Positions 12,635 through 22,848 of a stretch of 64,000 nucleotides of DNA are shown here, piece by piece. Each line of letters starts with the position of its first letter. Position 1 is the stretch's first letter. Where the stretch lies: assembly GCF_000149955.1 (NCBI RefSeq), contig NC_030986.1:2882084-2946083 (forward strand), in the 5' to 3' direction. The notes under the pieces were generated by a model. That model did not search any database. It was given only the letters and a program-made list of their open reading frames with translations, and was not told the origin of the DNA. This stretch comes from Fusarium oxysporum f. sp. lycopersici 4287 (Eukaryota; Ascomycota; Sordariomycetes; Hypocreales; Nectriaceae). The position numbers were made by a program, and so were the translations under genes.

Positions 12635-13368
12635 ATTTACGATTACCAGATCGCCAAGTAAAGGACAGTATAAAAAAAAAAAGAAGAGAAGATTTAGCGA
12701 AAAGAATGTCTTCGAATGTAACGAGAGGCTTGAAAACGATTCAAAGAAGCAAAAGGGAAACCGTGTAAAGTTTACAACGGCATAAGATGAGTATATATCC
12801 ACCCATTGCATGCTTGGCGGAGTGCTCCTTACAACCCCAGAGATATAATGATACAGGGAAGCTAATTGGAGGAGAAAATATAAACATCGTAATGTGGGAA
12901 GAATGCTGAAACAAACGCTAGTTTTCCGAGCAATGTAGCGATGCCCGTGCTTCTAAGACCAAGGTCGGGGTAGGGATGGCAGCCCCTAGCGGACGTTGTA
13001 ATTTTTAAGTGAACGAACTCCTCTTGGTGATGATTTGCAAGGAATGCCGAAACTGCCGCCTTCTGTTGACCTAATTTGGGGGGAGTTGCAACGAAATATC
13101 TCCGAAGTTTACGTGATTTCCGTTTATGGTATCTTGATGGAATGGTATTGGTGGGGAATTGTCCACTTCAACAGAACCCTTGACATGCCATTTCATATCC
13201 TAGCAATCTGTATCATTATATCACAGTATGTCGCAAGAGCTAGTTGTCAGGATGTGACAATTGGTTTCCGTACAATATTTCCTGTATGTAGTTAAACCTC
13301 CTCAATCAGATGCCCAGATCGCAACAATCTTATCCCAAAACGCCAGTGGTCATGATAAAGTCCTGAGC
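12635..13368. other. Intergenic; promoter side of the PL4 lyase
   Basis: The first 150 bases include an A-rich tract near 12672-12685 on the plus strand, that is a T-rich pyrimidine tract just upstream of the lyase ATG, as is usual for fungal promoters. No further gene is recognised before the small secreted protein ends at 13369. Confidence 0.5.
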
Positions 13369-13794
13369 CTAGCAGAGACTTCCCAGAGCAATCCACAAAC
13401 AAGAAATAACCACGATAGTAATCCCGCTTGCCCAAGCTCTTGATCCCAAGTTAGATCCTCTACTGCTCTGTCCTTCAGCACGCCCATCACCATTCCCTTG
13501 TCCATCATGCTCAATTCGAAAATTGTAGTCATCAGTGTATCCCGCTGGCTCACATTTTGTCCCTTCAGCCATAGCCATCTTGATCGACCAGTGTCCACCT
13601 GCGCATCTCTGAAATGAATTGGTCATACAGTGCCATTGGCCCTCTGTACTGCATCCTGAGCCTGCTTCCTCGTCGCGTTGAAATAACGTGTTGCGGGCAT
13701 CTTTTGAGTCTGATGAGGCCAGAACGAGGCATGAGAAGAATAGAAGAAGTACCGCTAACGTTGCTGGTAGCTGATAAATTGAGGTGGGACGCAT
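13369..13794 (-). CDS. Small secreted protein with CBM19-like cysteine pattern, 141 aa
   Basis: This is a single exon from ATG 13794; the frame is open six codons further upstream but has no ATG there. Residues 1 to about 26 form a signal peptide (MRPTSIYQLPATLAVLLLFF and on). A short domain at about residues 46-82 has four cysteines in the order CSTEGQWHC...QRCAGGHWS...GTKC, which resembles the chitin-binding CBM19 pattern of a Gly-Trp core and a closing Gly-Thr-x-Cys. A Gly/Ser-rich linker follows, and the protein ends in a hydrophobic stretch (GITIVVISCLWIALGSLC) preceded by small residues. That end fits a GPI-anchor signal or a C-terminal membrane helix. It is probably a wall or membrane-anchored carbohydrate-binding protein; an effector role is possible but not shown. 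The CBM19 likeness rests on pattern only. Confidence 0.65.
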   Translation of the reverse strand: MRPTSIYQLPATLAVLLLFFSCLVLASSDSKDARNTLFQRDEEAGSGCSTEGQWHCMTNSFQRCAGGHWSIKMAMAEGTKCEPAGYTDDYNFRIEHDGQGNGDGRAEGQSSRGSNLGSRAWASGITIVVISCLWIALGSLC

Positions 13795-14693
13795 TTTGAT
13801 GTAATTGGGCACTCCGGATTCCAGATGAGATCGGCGGTTTCGGAGGCGGAGCCGGCGTTATGCGGGGTTAGTGGACCAAGGCAAAGAAACAAATGACTTC
13901 TAGAAATTGTAGATCTTTGTTTCAACTTCAACGTTCCAAAACCGTAGAGACCGGAGGTTTAAATACTTGTCCCCTCAAACCCCGATATTTGATCTCATTT
14001 CCTATTCACATACCGCCTCACATCGCCTCGCCTTGGCTTGTATGAACTGTTGCTGCCCAGCGTGGGTCATGTACTGGACGTGGATCGGTCTCATTGGAGA
14101 ACTCGAGAAGGAAGACAAGCGACAATGGGGAGATGGCTTTTTGGCAGCGAGGCTCGAGGCCTGTCACACTGTGCGATCTCATGTGGATATGGAGTCTTAG
14201 CTGTGATGAGTCTTGCATAGGGTTGAGGTAAGTTGGGCTTGAAGTGTGATTTGATGCTACAGCTGTGAGTGAGGGCTTGTGGCAGCCCATGAGCCAGTCG
14301 AGGATAAGGCGAGCATCCTGGAACGACGTTGAATAATTCTGTACCTGGCAGGTAGTAACTGACCAATTCCGAAAGTCCTGAAGTTATTCTTTGACCAGGA
14401 AATTATGCAAACTTATGTGCGACCAGAAATAGTTTCATTCACAGCATTAGAAGAACAATCAGGCACCCTGTGAACTGAAGGGCCGCAACCAAAATTGTAA
14501 ATTGAGATAGAAATAAATGAGTGTAGATTCAAATAGCCCCGACTACCTTACTTAAGAAATGAATGCTGTGTGCTGTTTTTCAGACAGTCAGACCCTTATA
14601 TCTCTCGACTTCCACCTTCATTTCCCTCCACCAGCATCCTGTTCGGACCATCACCTTATGATAGACAATGCCCTGACTTCCCACATTGCTGAA
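13795..14693. other. Intergenic, nothing recognised
   Basis: About 900 bases with short frames on both strands and no splice-consistent exon chain. It separates the two small surface-protein genes. Its first part should be the promoter of the gene ending at 13369. Confidence 0.5.
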
Positions 14694-14927
14694 TCAGACA
14701 TACTCAGAGGCGCTGACAGTTTTGGTCGCGGCCTGCTGGTCCTTAATCTTTCGAGACCTCTCCTTGAAGAACATGCAAGCCACTCCAACGATGGCGACGA
14801 AGAAAACAGAGCCGATCATGGCTCCTCCGATGATGACCGCCTCATCGTGACTGCCGGCCTTATCGACAATGTACTTGGCGGAACTATCGTTGCCATTGTT
14901 GCTGAAGGGACCCATAGAAGAATCCAT
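14694..14927 (-). CDS. Small single-pass membrane protein, 77 aa
   Basis: ATG at 14927 opens the frame; upstream codons in the frame are not ATG. A hydrophilic N-terminal arm of about 33 residues is followed by one strong hydrophobic helix (IIGGAMIGSVFFVAIVGVAC), then a basic cluster (KERSRKIK) and a short polar tail. By the positive-inside rule the tail should face the cytosol. The Gly/Ala pattern in the helix (GGAMIGS, VGVA) is typical of single-pass receptors and wall-sensor helices, but the protein is too short to be one. An upstream exon could have been missed, which would make this the C-terminal end of a larger sensor-like protein; I found no clear acceptor. Function unknown. Confidence 0.5.
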   Translation of the reverse strand: MDSSMGPFSNNGNDSSAKYIVDKAGSHDEAVIIGGAMIGSVFFVAIVGVACMFFKERSRKIKDQQAATKTVSASEYV

Positions 14928-15751
14928 GATTGTTGTAAAGTGTGAAGTCAAGAATTTTGAAGTCTGATATTTGCGGTGTTCCTAGACTTGTTAGTTAGTG
15001 CCCCTTATCCAAGGCGGCAGAGAGTGACGAACAGTTTTGTATATGTTGGGTGTCGGCAAAAGATCGTGGATTAAAGAACGGCAACTTGAGTAAAATTGAT
15101 TAAATGCTTGCACCAGGCTCGCAGTGTGTGAGAACGAATGAAATGATTGAGTTAGGCATTGCTCTCTTGTGGGGTTTGCCCCAATATTTGTACAAATTCG
15201 AAAAAATGGTAGGAATGATGAGTCGTTTTCTTGTTAGTATTGTTCTCGGATAATGTGGATTTCTGCCTCTCCTGAATGTTTCGGCCCTTTGTTTATGTCT
15301 GTATCTAACATGCGGTCAAACTTGCCAGGCCCGTGTGCGCCATGACTTCTAGAAGCTCTGAGATGATATATCATTCTTCTGACCACAGCCAACACGCTAG
15401 TACGCCGTCAGGTTATATTCAACAGCTATAGTGTACACTCTAGCAGGGTTCAGCTAATTTCATTACACAAGAATTGACTTTGATGCTTTGCTCTGCACTT
15501 TTGTTTATAGAAGGTTGGTGTTGATTGGTATTATTCATTACATGCGGCAAAACGTCCCAGCGCTTGGTCCGCTTGCCTCCTTTCGCTGGGTCTATTATAA
15601 ACTGTGCCCAATATTACAAGGAAACCATTATGATACGCCAGTTATCCTCCCTGTTCGCCATGCTGCTTACCTTTTTGTCTATATCCTCCGTTGAATGCAT
15701 GCTGAACTCGCAACTGAGTGATGCTTTTAACTTTTCACAAATATCTCGAAA
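14928..15751. other. Intergenic, nothing recognised
   Basis: This 820-base spacer is moderately AT-rich. A plus-strand frame around 15488-15788 has some hydrophobic residues but looks like chance sequence. No RNA gene is recognised. Confidence 0.5.
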
Positions 15752-16801
15752 TCAGATCGCCAGTACTGTTCCATTCCAGGCTGGGTAGGAGGTGTGCCAT
15801 GCGCCATTATCGTGTGTCTTTGAGGCAGAGCTTGACTCAAGGGTGCTAGTTTCGGTGATTGAAGTGGTAGTGGTAGTCAATTTGATCAAAGTCGTTGGCG
15901 CTACAGGGGGCTCATAAGGTACGGCGGCAGTAGACCAGGACTGATCCTGAGTCGCATGGCTTTCAGCAAAGGTACCCTGTGAAGGAATAGGCGCCACTGG
16001 AGCGTCCGGTGTAGGACGTTCAGTTTGTTCTGGAGCTCCAGCACTCTCGCTTGTCTGGGTAAGGAGGGTAGTTGGTTCCGAAACCGGGGCTGGGCTTTCG
16101 ATAGTGGGAGGAGGCTGAGCAACTGTCTCAACGGGTGGAGGATAGTCAGTGATGCAGGTGATTGGCGATGTTTCAGTAGTCTGAGGCGACTCAACGTTGG
16201 TAGGTGATTCGGGCTCAGGCTCAGGTTGGGGTATGGGCTGAGGTTGAGATGTCACGCCTGGGGCGGCAGCCGAGCTTAGATCAGTTGTACCTTGGGCAAT
16301 CGGCTCTCGCTCGTCGGTAGTAGTACCGGGCTCTTGTGTGGTTGTCGGCTTTTCCGGTGCTTTGGGCTTTGAGCTGGGGTGAGGGACAGTGACCGTCTCA
16401 GTGACTGGCTCATCGTCCATGTTGATAACCGAGACGGTAGTAGGGACTGCCTTGGTGACAGTCTTTCCGGGAGCAGTGACGATACTGGGCTTTTCGGTTT
16501 GTGTGACAATTTTTGTGACTGGCTTTCGTGTCACTGTTCGGATAACTGTCACGACGCCATCTCCGTCGTTGTCACTACTACCGCCACCGCTCCCATTACT
16601 GCTGCCCCCATTCCCATGCCCATCTCCATTTCCTCCACCAAGGTCACCTGAGGCGGGGTCATCGTCGCCAGGTTCTAAAGGAACGACTGAGTATTTGGGT
16701 TTGGCTGTAGCATCGCGGTGCACGATTCTAGGCTGGGGAAGTGCAGTGACGGTGGTATAAGAAGCAGAAAGAGCCAGAAGAAGGGGGATGAACCCGCGCA
16801 T
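15752..16801 (-). CDS. Secreted Ser/Thr/Pro-rich cell-wall-type protein, 349 aa
   Basis: The start is ATG 16801, chosen because it gives a clean signal peptide (MRGFIPLLLALSASYTTVTA). The frame is open another 65 codons upstream but without signal-like sequence. After the signal comes a Gly/Asn/Ser/Asp-rich stretch (near residues 55-85), then Thr/Val repeats (TVIRTVTRKPVTKIVTQ; APGKTVTKAVPTT; PVTETVTVPHP), then a long Pro/Glu/Thr/Ser-rich region. This is the composition of heavily O-glycosylated fungal wall or mannoprotein-like proteins. The C-terminus (YPAWNGTVLAI) is not strongly hydrophobic, so a GPI anchor is doubtful. No catalytic domain is visible. Low-complexity genes of this kind vary fast in length, so it may lack clear orthologues outside close relatives. 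Confidence 0.72.
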   Translation of the reverse strand: MRGFIPLLLALSASYTTVTALPQPRIVHRDATAKPKYSVVPLEPGDDDPASGDLGGGNGDGHGNGGSSNGSGGGSSDNDGDGVVTVIRTVTRKPVTKIVTQTEKPSIVTAPGKTVTKAVPTTVSVINMDDEPVTETVTVPHPSSKPKAPEKPTTTQEPGTTTDEREPIAQGTTDLSSAAAPGVTSQPQPIPQPEPEPESPTNVESPQTTETSPITCITDYPPPVETVAQPPPTIESPAPVSEPTTLLTQTSESAGAPEQTERPTPDAPVAPIPSQGTFAESHATQDQSWSTAAVPYEPPVAPTTLIKLTTTTTSITETSTLESSSASKTHDNGAWHTSYPAWNGTVLAI

Positions 16802-17674
16802 CTTGACGAGGCTATTTCGCTGAATGCGTTTGTTGTTTACAGGTAGCGAGTTTGGTGTTATTTGGTGAAGAAATAGGAAATGGACTCGCGGTGGTGCTTT
16901 AAGGTGCTTGCGGATGCTGGCACTGGCAGCTAACAAGAGACCATCAAGAGCGAGTGAATGCCATGAGCGATTCACAACTGAGTGAAGGATAATCACAGTC
17001 TGAAAATGAGAGACAAATGTTGAATCTTATGTGAAACTAGGAAGACAAGACAAGAGAAAGTGGCACAAACCTGGCATGTCCTAGGAATAGTTTTATTCAT
17101 TGCAATTGAGATGGCTGGTGAAAGCTGCTATCCCTAGCAGGTGTTGAGACGTGAATTCATGGAGGTTGGAGTGACACCAAAAATGCGCTAGCATCTTCTG
17201 GTCAGGAACAATCGGGGGATTCTATGGGCGTTGGTCCTAGCGAGCGATTCACCAACCACCTATAAACGCAACCTAGAGATTTGATTGGTTGAATTGTGAG
17301 CCAACGTTATCTCGAATGCATCGTTCAGCTGCATAGCATCGGTGGGGTTATCCGAAAAATGCAAATTAACAAGTTCAATCCCTTATTTGGCCATCTCACA
17401 TGGTCTAATCTATTCTTTAGCTTTCCAGACCCTCTTTGTTGACTCTGCTCTGGAACTATGATGAAGTTAAGTTGCGCGTTTGTGGCGGTGGAGTGGCGCT
17501 TGTGTCATTGAAGTGGCTGGAGGACATCTCCGAATCCGGCAAGCCCAATAATTAAGACTGCCTGTCTGAGTCGTTTAATTAGCAGAGAGCCAGAACCCAT
17601 GATCATGGCAGTTGAGAGTCCGAACAGGTCATGCGATAACGACTCACGCGAGCTTGGCAGCGAGCCCTTATTCC
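16802..17674. other. Divergent intergenic region before gap 1
   Basis: This is sequence upstream of both the minus-strand wall-type protein and, beyond the gap, the plus-strand annexin, so it probably carries both promoters. No coding signal is supported up to the start of the N run. Confidence 0.45.
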
Positions 17675-18136
17675 NNNNNNNNNNNNNNNNNNNNNNNNNN
17701 NNNNNNNNNNNNNNNNNNNNNNNNNNNNNNNNNNNNNNNNNNNNNNNNNNNNNNNNNNNNNNNNNNNNNNNNNNNNNNNNNNNNNNNNNNNNNNNNNNNN
17801 NNNNNNNNNNNNNNNNNNNNNNNNNNNNNNNNNNNNNNNNNNNNNNNNNNNNNNNNNNNNNNNNNNNNNNNNNNNNNNNNNNNNNNNNNNNNNNNNNNNN
17901 NNNNNNNNNNNNNNNNNNNNNNNNNNNNNNNNNNNNNNNNNNNNNNNNNNNNNNNNNNNNNNNNNNNNNNNNNNNNNNNNNNNNNNNNNNNNNNNNNNNN
18001 NNNNNNNNNNNNNNNNNNNNNNNNNNNNNNNNNNNNNNNNNNNNNNNNNNNNNNNNNNNNNNNNNNNNNNNNNNNNNNNNNNNNNNNNNNNNNNNNNNNN
18101 NNNNNNNNNNNNNNNNNNNNNNNNNNNNNNNNNNNN
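17675..18136. other. Assembly gap 1, 462 N
   Basis: This is an unbroken run of N. It most likely contains the first exon, with the initiator ATG, of the annexin gene. Whether the length is real or estimated cannot be told. Confidence 0.98.
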
Positions 18137-18250
18137 CTGTCCATTTCCATTCCGCCAGCACTTCCGTACATACTCCGTTTGTACAAAACCCATCATTTCC
18201 CCTCCGTCACCCCGCAATATCCATACAAATTTAACATCACGTCACCATAG

Positions 18251-19737
18251 TCATACGCACCACTGTCTTACCAAGGTTACGGTGCTCCCTACGGCCGTAA
18301 GTAAACTGTCCATATCTATGATACGACAGGCAAGGCAATCTGACTGGATTAACATGTAGAACCGCCGCCTCCACAAGGTTATGGTCAATATCCCCCACCA
18401 CAGCAGCCGTATGGTGGTTATCAACAGCCTCCTCCTGGACAATATCCTCCTCAGCAAGGCGGGTATCAGCAACCTCACGGCCACTATCCTCCTCCCGGAG
18501 GTCCTCCCCAATCTCAGCAACCTTACGGCGGATACCAGCAGCAACCTCCTCCTCCACAACATTACGGCGCACCTCCAGGACCTCCACAGGGCCATTATGG
18601 CGCGCCTCCTCCTCACCAGCAACATCATCAACCCTACGGCCAACCTTCACCTGCGCCGCCCAGTCAGTACGGCGCGCCTCCTCCTCAACAATATGGTGCG
18701 CCGCCAGTCCAACCGACTCCACCCTCGCTTGGCTACGGACCGCCTCAGATCATCCAATGGAATGGCGGCCCCGACGCTGACGCTTTGCGCAAAGCGATGA
18801 AGGGCTTTGGTACTGATGAGAAAGCATTGATCGCCATTTTGGCCAATAAGGACCCTCTGCAAGTTGATACGATCCGCGCTGCTTACGAACGCAACCATCG
18901 TCGCAAACTGGTCTCTGATATTCAGAGTGAGACAAGTTCATGGTTCCAGAAGGCTTTGGTCTCACTGGCCTGCGGCCCGCTCCTGTCTGACGTGCATGCC
19001 TTGCATGACGCCATGTCTGGACCTGGAACTAAAGAGGTTGTTCTCAACGATGTTCTGCTTGGTCGATCAAATGCAGATCTCAAGGCAATCAAGAGCGCGT
19101 ACTATCAAACCTTCCACGACAAGCTCGAGGATGTAGTGAAGGGCGATTTGAGCATGAAGACTGAGCGACACTTCATGATTGTTCTCGGCGCTACGAGAGC
19201 TGAGGACGCTGCGCCGGTCGACCCTCGACAGGTTGATGACGATGTCATGCAGATCTATAAGGCTACCGAGGGCAAGATGGGCACCGACGAGATTCTAGTA
19301 TGCAGCATTCTCAGCACAAGGAACGATAATCAGATTCGCGCCATTGCGCACACCTACAAGCAGAAGTTTAACAAGGACCTTGAAAAGGTTATCAAGAGCG
19401 TGAGTACATTTGACACTACAATATGAAACAACTTACTAATGTGACCTAGGAATTTTCTGGCCACATGGAGGATGCTCTCCTTTTCCAGCTACGCAATGCC
19501 ACAGACAAGTACATGCATGCAGCCAAGCTTCTTGAGGATTCAATGGCTGGTATGGGAACAAAGGATCATCTCCTGATTTCAAGAACAATCCGCTACCATT
19601 GGGATCGAAACACGCTCAACAACGTCAAGGGTGCATACCAACAAAGATACGGTAAGAGTCTCGGCAAACGGATTTACGGCGAGACATCGGGTGACTATCG
19701 AAAAACACTGCTCGCAGCAATTGGTGAGCCTTATTAA
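18251..19737 (+). CDS. Annexin, four-repeat type, N-terminus lost in gap 1
   Basis: Visible exons are 18251-18296, 18360-19399 and 19450-19737: 457 codons plus stop, all phases consistent. The first visible exon follows an intron 3' end (ACCATAG at 18244-18250) with a TTAAC branch-like site. No ATG lies between gap and exon, so the start is in the gap. The N-terminal arm of about 140 residues is Pro/Gly/Tyr/Gln-rich (PPPQ and YGAPP repeats), like the arm of annexin A7/A11 types. Four annexin repeats follow, each with its calcium-site loop: KGFGTDEKALI, GPGTKEVVLND, GKMGTDEILVC and AGMGTKDHLLI. Repeats 1 and 3 keep the type II GxGTD form; 2 and 4 have GTK. Annexins bind acidic phospholipid in a calcium-dependent way and act in membrane traffic and repair. 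The gene lies alone between gap and an AT-rich spacer. Confidence 0.93.
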
Positions 19738-19929
19738 GAGGTGGAGTAGACGAAAAGACAAATGAGAGGGCAGATTTCGCGATTAGAAGGATATGATATG
19801 GATTCGAGTCGGGCTTCACAGCCTCTCACGGCCGATGCTCAATGTAATGAGGGGCGTTTGCCATGACGATGCGTTGTCTTGAAATTGAATGGCTACAGGA
19901 CCTGTAGAGAATGAGATTAAGATACCAGG

Positions 19930-20150
19930 TATGAATTAAGAGTTATATTCACTGTTAATGCGTTTAGAAAATAAATCATATAACCTTAGGTGTCAATATT
20001 AAAGCATATTTCTAATCAATACTATACTAGTAATATATAAGCTATATAAAAGTACTTACAACTTATAAGTTATAATTAATAAGCTTTTATAAGATTTATT
20101 ATTAATTTCATTTTAATATAACATATACTTAAGTACTTATGCATAAACCG
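19930..20150. repeat. AT-rich island, possible decayed repeat
   Basis: The stretch is dominated by TA steps and by overlapping short inverted words such as CTTATAAG, TTAATAAGC and AAGTACTTA. This looks like a remnant of a repeat driven to AT by C-to-T mutation, or a MITE-like relic. No intact terminal repeat or target duplication could be defined. Confidence 0.35.
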
Positions 20151-20158
20151 TCACGTGA
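20151..20158. promoter_or_regulatory. TCACGTGA palindrome (E-box type)
   Basis: This perfect 8-base palindrome lies about 480 bases upstream of the zinc-finger gene start. The CACGTG core is bound by bHLH factors such as Cbf1 in fungi. That it acts here is inference from position only. Confidence 0.3.
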
Positions 20159-20632
20159 CCCTTCCCCACTTTGAGAGGCTATTTCTGAATCACGCTAGCG
20201 CTATTAACGCACTAAGTAACTTTTATAAGGCTAAAGGCTCCCCTTTAAGCAATAACCCTCCCTGACTTTTTCCACACCCTTGGCGCATACGGAACCCCTG
20301 CTAACTTTTATACCCCTTAGCGCGCAAGCAAGTGCGAACGCGTCTTGAAGGCATTTGGCATTTGGGCACAGAAGAAGGCACGACGATATTCATCCGTTGG
20401 TGAAGGCTCACAGTCAGTCAGCCCTGTTCGCTGTTTGCTCTCTTGCTTTCATCATACTCTTTACTCTGTTTCTTGTTTTCAACCTCATTCATTATAAGGC
20501 CATATTTCGATGATAACCGAGTAGTCCCCAGCAACTCTGGACACGCTCCTCTCAAGTTTCTGGGGTTCTGAGATAGCCGCTGAGAGCGAGGAGAAGCGCG
20601 GCACTTCTCTCTGGAGTGTTCGGGGACGGAGG

Positions 20633-22848
20633 ATGGCAACACAAGCTACATCTCCGCCAGTTGGCGTACCATTGCAGAATGGTACAAATGGTGCAAAGAG
20701 TCCTAATTCAACCATCGCTCATCCATACAGCCAAACACCAGTACCTCTGCCAAGCTATGCTCCTACTTCGCGATCTGCGTCAGTCGCCTCTACTCCTACT
20801 GCGCAAAAGCCAAGCGCTTCGCCCGCACCAACAACTCCTTTTCTCCCACCAGGACATCACCAATCACCGTCAATGCAGACAAATCATTTGAACCAGACAA
20901 TTTCACAGCACTCTCAGACGCAGATACTCAACGCCCCATCGCAGGCACAAGGTCTGATGTCGCCAACACTGAATCAGCTGCCGCACTCCGTCGAGTCATC
21001 AAATCACTACCATGAGTTGACTGCTTTAGTCGAGAAAACGCCGGCTGACGTTGTTCGCCAAGTTGTTCGAGACAAATGGGAAAAGTCTCTTGCGGGCTCA
21101 CAGTATCACATTGCTTTCTTGGTAAGTTTCTCATGCGCTGCATTTTGGTTCAAGTCTACCTCGAGTATCCTCCTCTGAGCGCGTTGGTTTCATCACAGCT
21201 CCCACACTTTCTACTCTTGCTTCCTATGACTTGCTAACTCTTTCATAGTTGAATGCGACTATGCACCAAGCATCTCCCGAGACTATTGCTAAGGCCGTCC
21301 AGGAGTTCGGTGCAAGCCTGGTACAAAAGTCTAAGCGCGAGTTATTGGGTCACCTTAACGCCAGTGACTTTGACGAGCTCGCCGACTTGATACTCCCTCG
21401 GTTAGTACACAGTTTCTGGACAGGGCCCTTGCAAGGCGTCTGGAGACGATACCAGCCCGTCAGCTTGTCAACGCGTTGGCGCGTGCAGAACGGCTGGGCT
21501 ACGATGTCAAGGATATCGTCCAAGAGCATAATGAGCATGTCATCCCTTCTTTGCACTCATTGCCAGTGCAGCCACAGCCGCAGCCCATGGGGCCTCTAAC
21601 AAACACGGCACTCAGTGCGAGGCAATACCATACTCCCCCCGTCGCTTCGCAAACTCCCCCACCGCCAATGCAATATGTTAATGAACCAGCGACTCAAACT
21701 CCGACGAAGTACCCGTCAGAACTTCCAGGGCTCGTTTGGTGCAAGTGTGGTTGGCCATGTGCTTCGCAAGCGGCACTCGACTATGTAAGTTGCCAATTCA
21801 AACAAGTCAATTGGATTTGTCTAACAGCGAATAGCACCACAAGAAGAGCGCCTGCAACAGAATCCAAGCAAATGACGTAGCTGGGAGAGATATCTGCCTC
21901 TTTTGCGGTTGCAGATTCGGCAGTGGCGGTGGTTTACTCTACCATGAGAAGTCTAACGTCTGCGGAAACCACGCTCGCGTCACTGCTGAAATGATGCGGA
22001 AGTTGCTTCTCGCTCTTCGTCCTGAGAATCCGCAGCCTCCTGTGCCAGACCCCTCTTCTCAAATTACACGCATCCCTTATACCCAAGTGCCTTTACCGCC
22101 GATTCAGCCCCAGACGACCTGGGCCCACTCAACGGCATCATATCCTACTGGGACTCCAAGTCGTGATTCGGGTCGCGATCCATACGCCCACCTCAGCCCG
22201 GAAGATTTGAAGAGGTTCAATGATATCATGAAGAGTGCAGAAGCAAAATACGGAGGTCTAATGAAAGATGCTATGCTCCTCAACGAGCCAGAGAGATCGA
22301 AACGATTGGCAAGTCTAAAAAACTCATATAACACAAAGCAAAGCACCACTCGCAAGAAATTTGGTATCCGACTTCGCGAGAGGCGAACCCGAGGAGAAAT
22401 TGAAGCTGAGGAGGCTCGACTGATGGGGACTCCAAGTGGCACCGCGACTCCACCGGCTACAGCCGCATCTGACGGCGATATTCGCTCAAGGAAGAGGGCA
22501 CGAACCGACGATGACCAGTCGCCGTCATCGAGCGCGACTAAAAGGACTCAAGAAAGTCCCCAGAAGAGGGTCCCTGTGTCAGAGATGGGCGGACTCTCGG
22601 GGTCATCAGCAACCGCAGAACTCACAGATCCTACGGCATACTTGAACCCAACTCAGCCCCGTTATGCGCCACCAAAAACAGCCGCCCTCGGTAGCCAGTC
22701 TAGGGTGTTTGGTTCTGCAGAGCGAACCAGACCGTCGATGCGAGGGACCCTCGATGATCCCATGTCAATTCACGACGACGACAATTCGGAAACAGACAGT
22801 GATAGCGATAATGATAGCGAGGGCGACATTCCGGCTACTATCTCCTAA
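20633..22848 (+). CDS. Zinc-finger protein with two Cys/His motifs; one apparent 1-base deletion
   Basis: Exons are 20633-21121, 21249-21784 and 21835-22848; introns run GTAAGT...TCATAG and GTAAGT...AATAG. Within the second exon the frame changes at about 21400 (CTCCCTCG/GTTAGT). One missing base, most simply in a G run, would join two strongly protein-like stretches, giving about 679 aa. Residues 1-120 are Ser/Thr/Pro/Gln-rich. A helical region follows (ELTALVEKTPADVVRQVVRD and, after the break, a helix rich in Ala/Arg/Leu). Then come two probable zinc-binding motifs: CKCGWPC...HHKKSAC and CLFCGCRF...YHEKSNVC. The tail holds an SPEDLKRFNDIMKSAEAKYG helix, a basic patch (KKFGIRLRERRTR) and an acidic Asp/Ser end. 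It is probably nuclear and may bind nucleic acid or chromatin. The family is not recognised by name. Confidence 0.78.

Larger units (their letters stand above)
19738..20632. other. Intergenic with AT-rich island
   Basis: About 900 bases separate annexin from the zinc-finger gene. From about 19930 to 20150 the sequence is extremely AT-rich, after which normal composition resumes at a TCACGTGA site. The last 400 bases are pyrimidine-rich promoter and leader of the gene at 20633. Confidence 0.55.
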
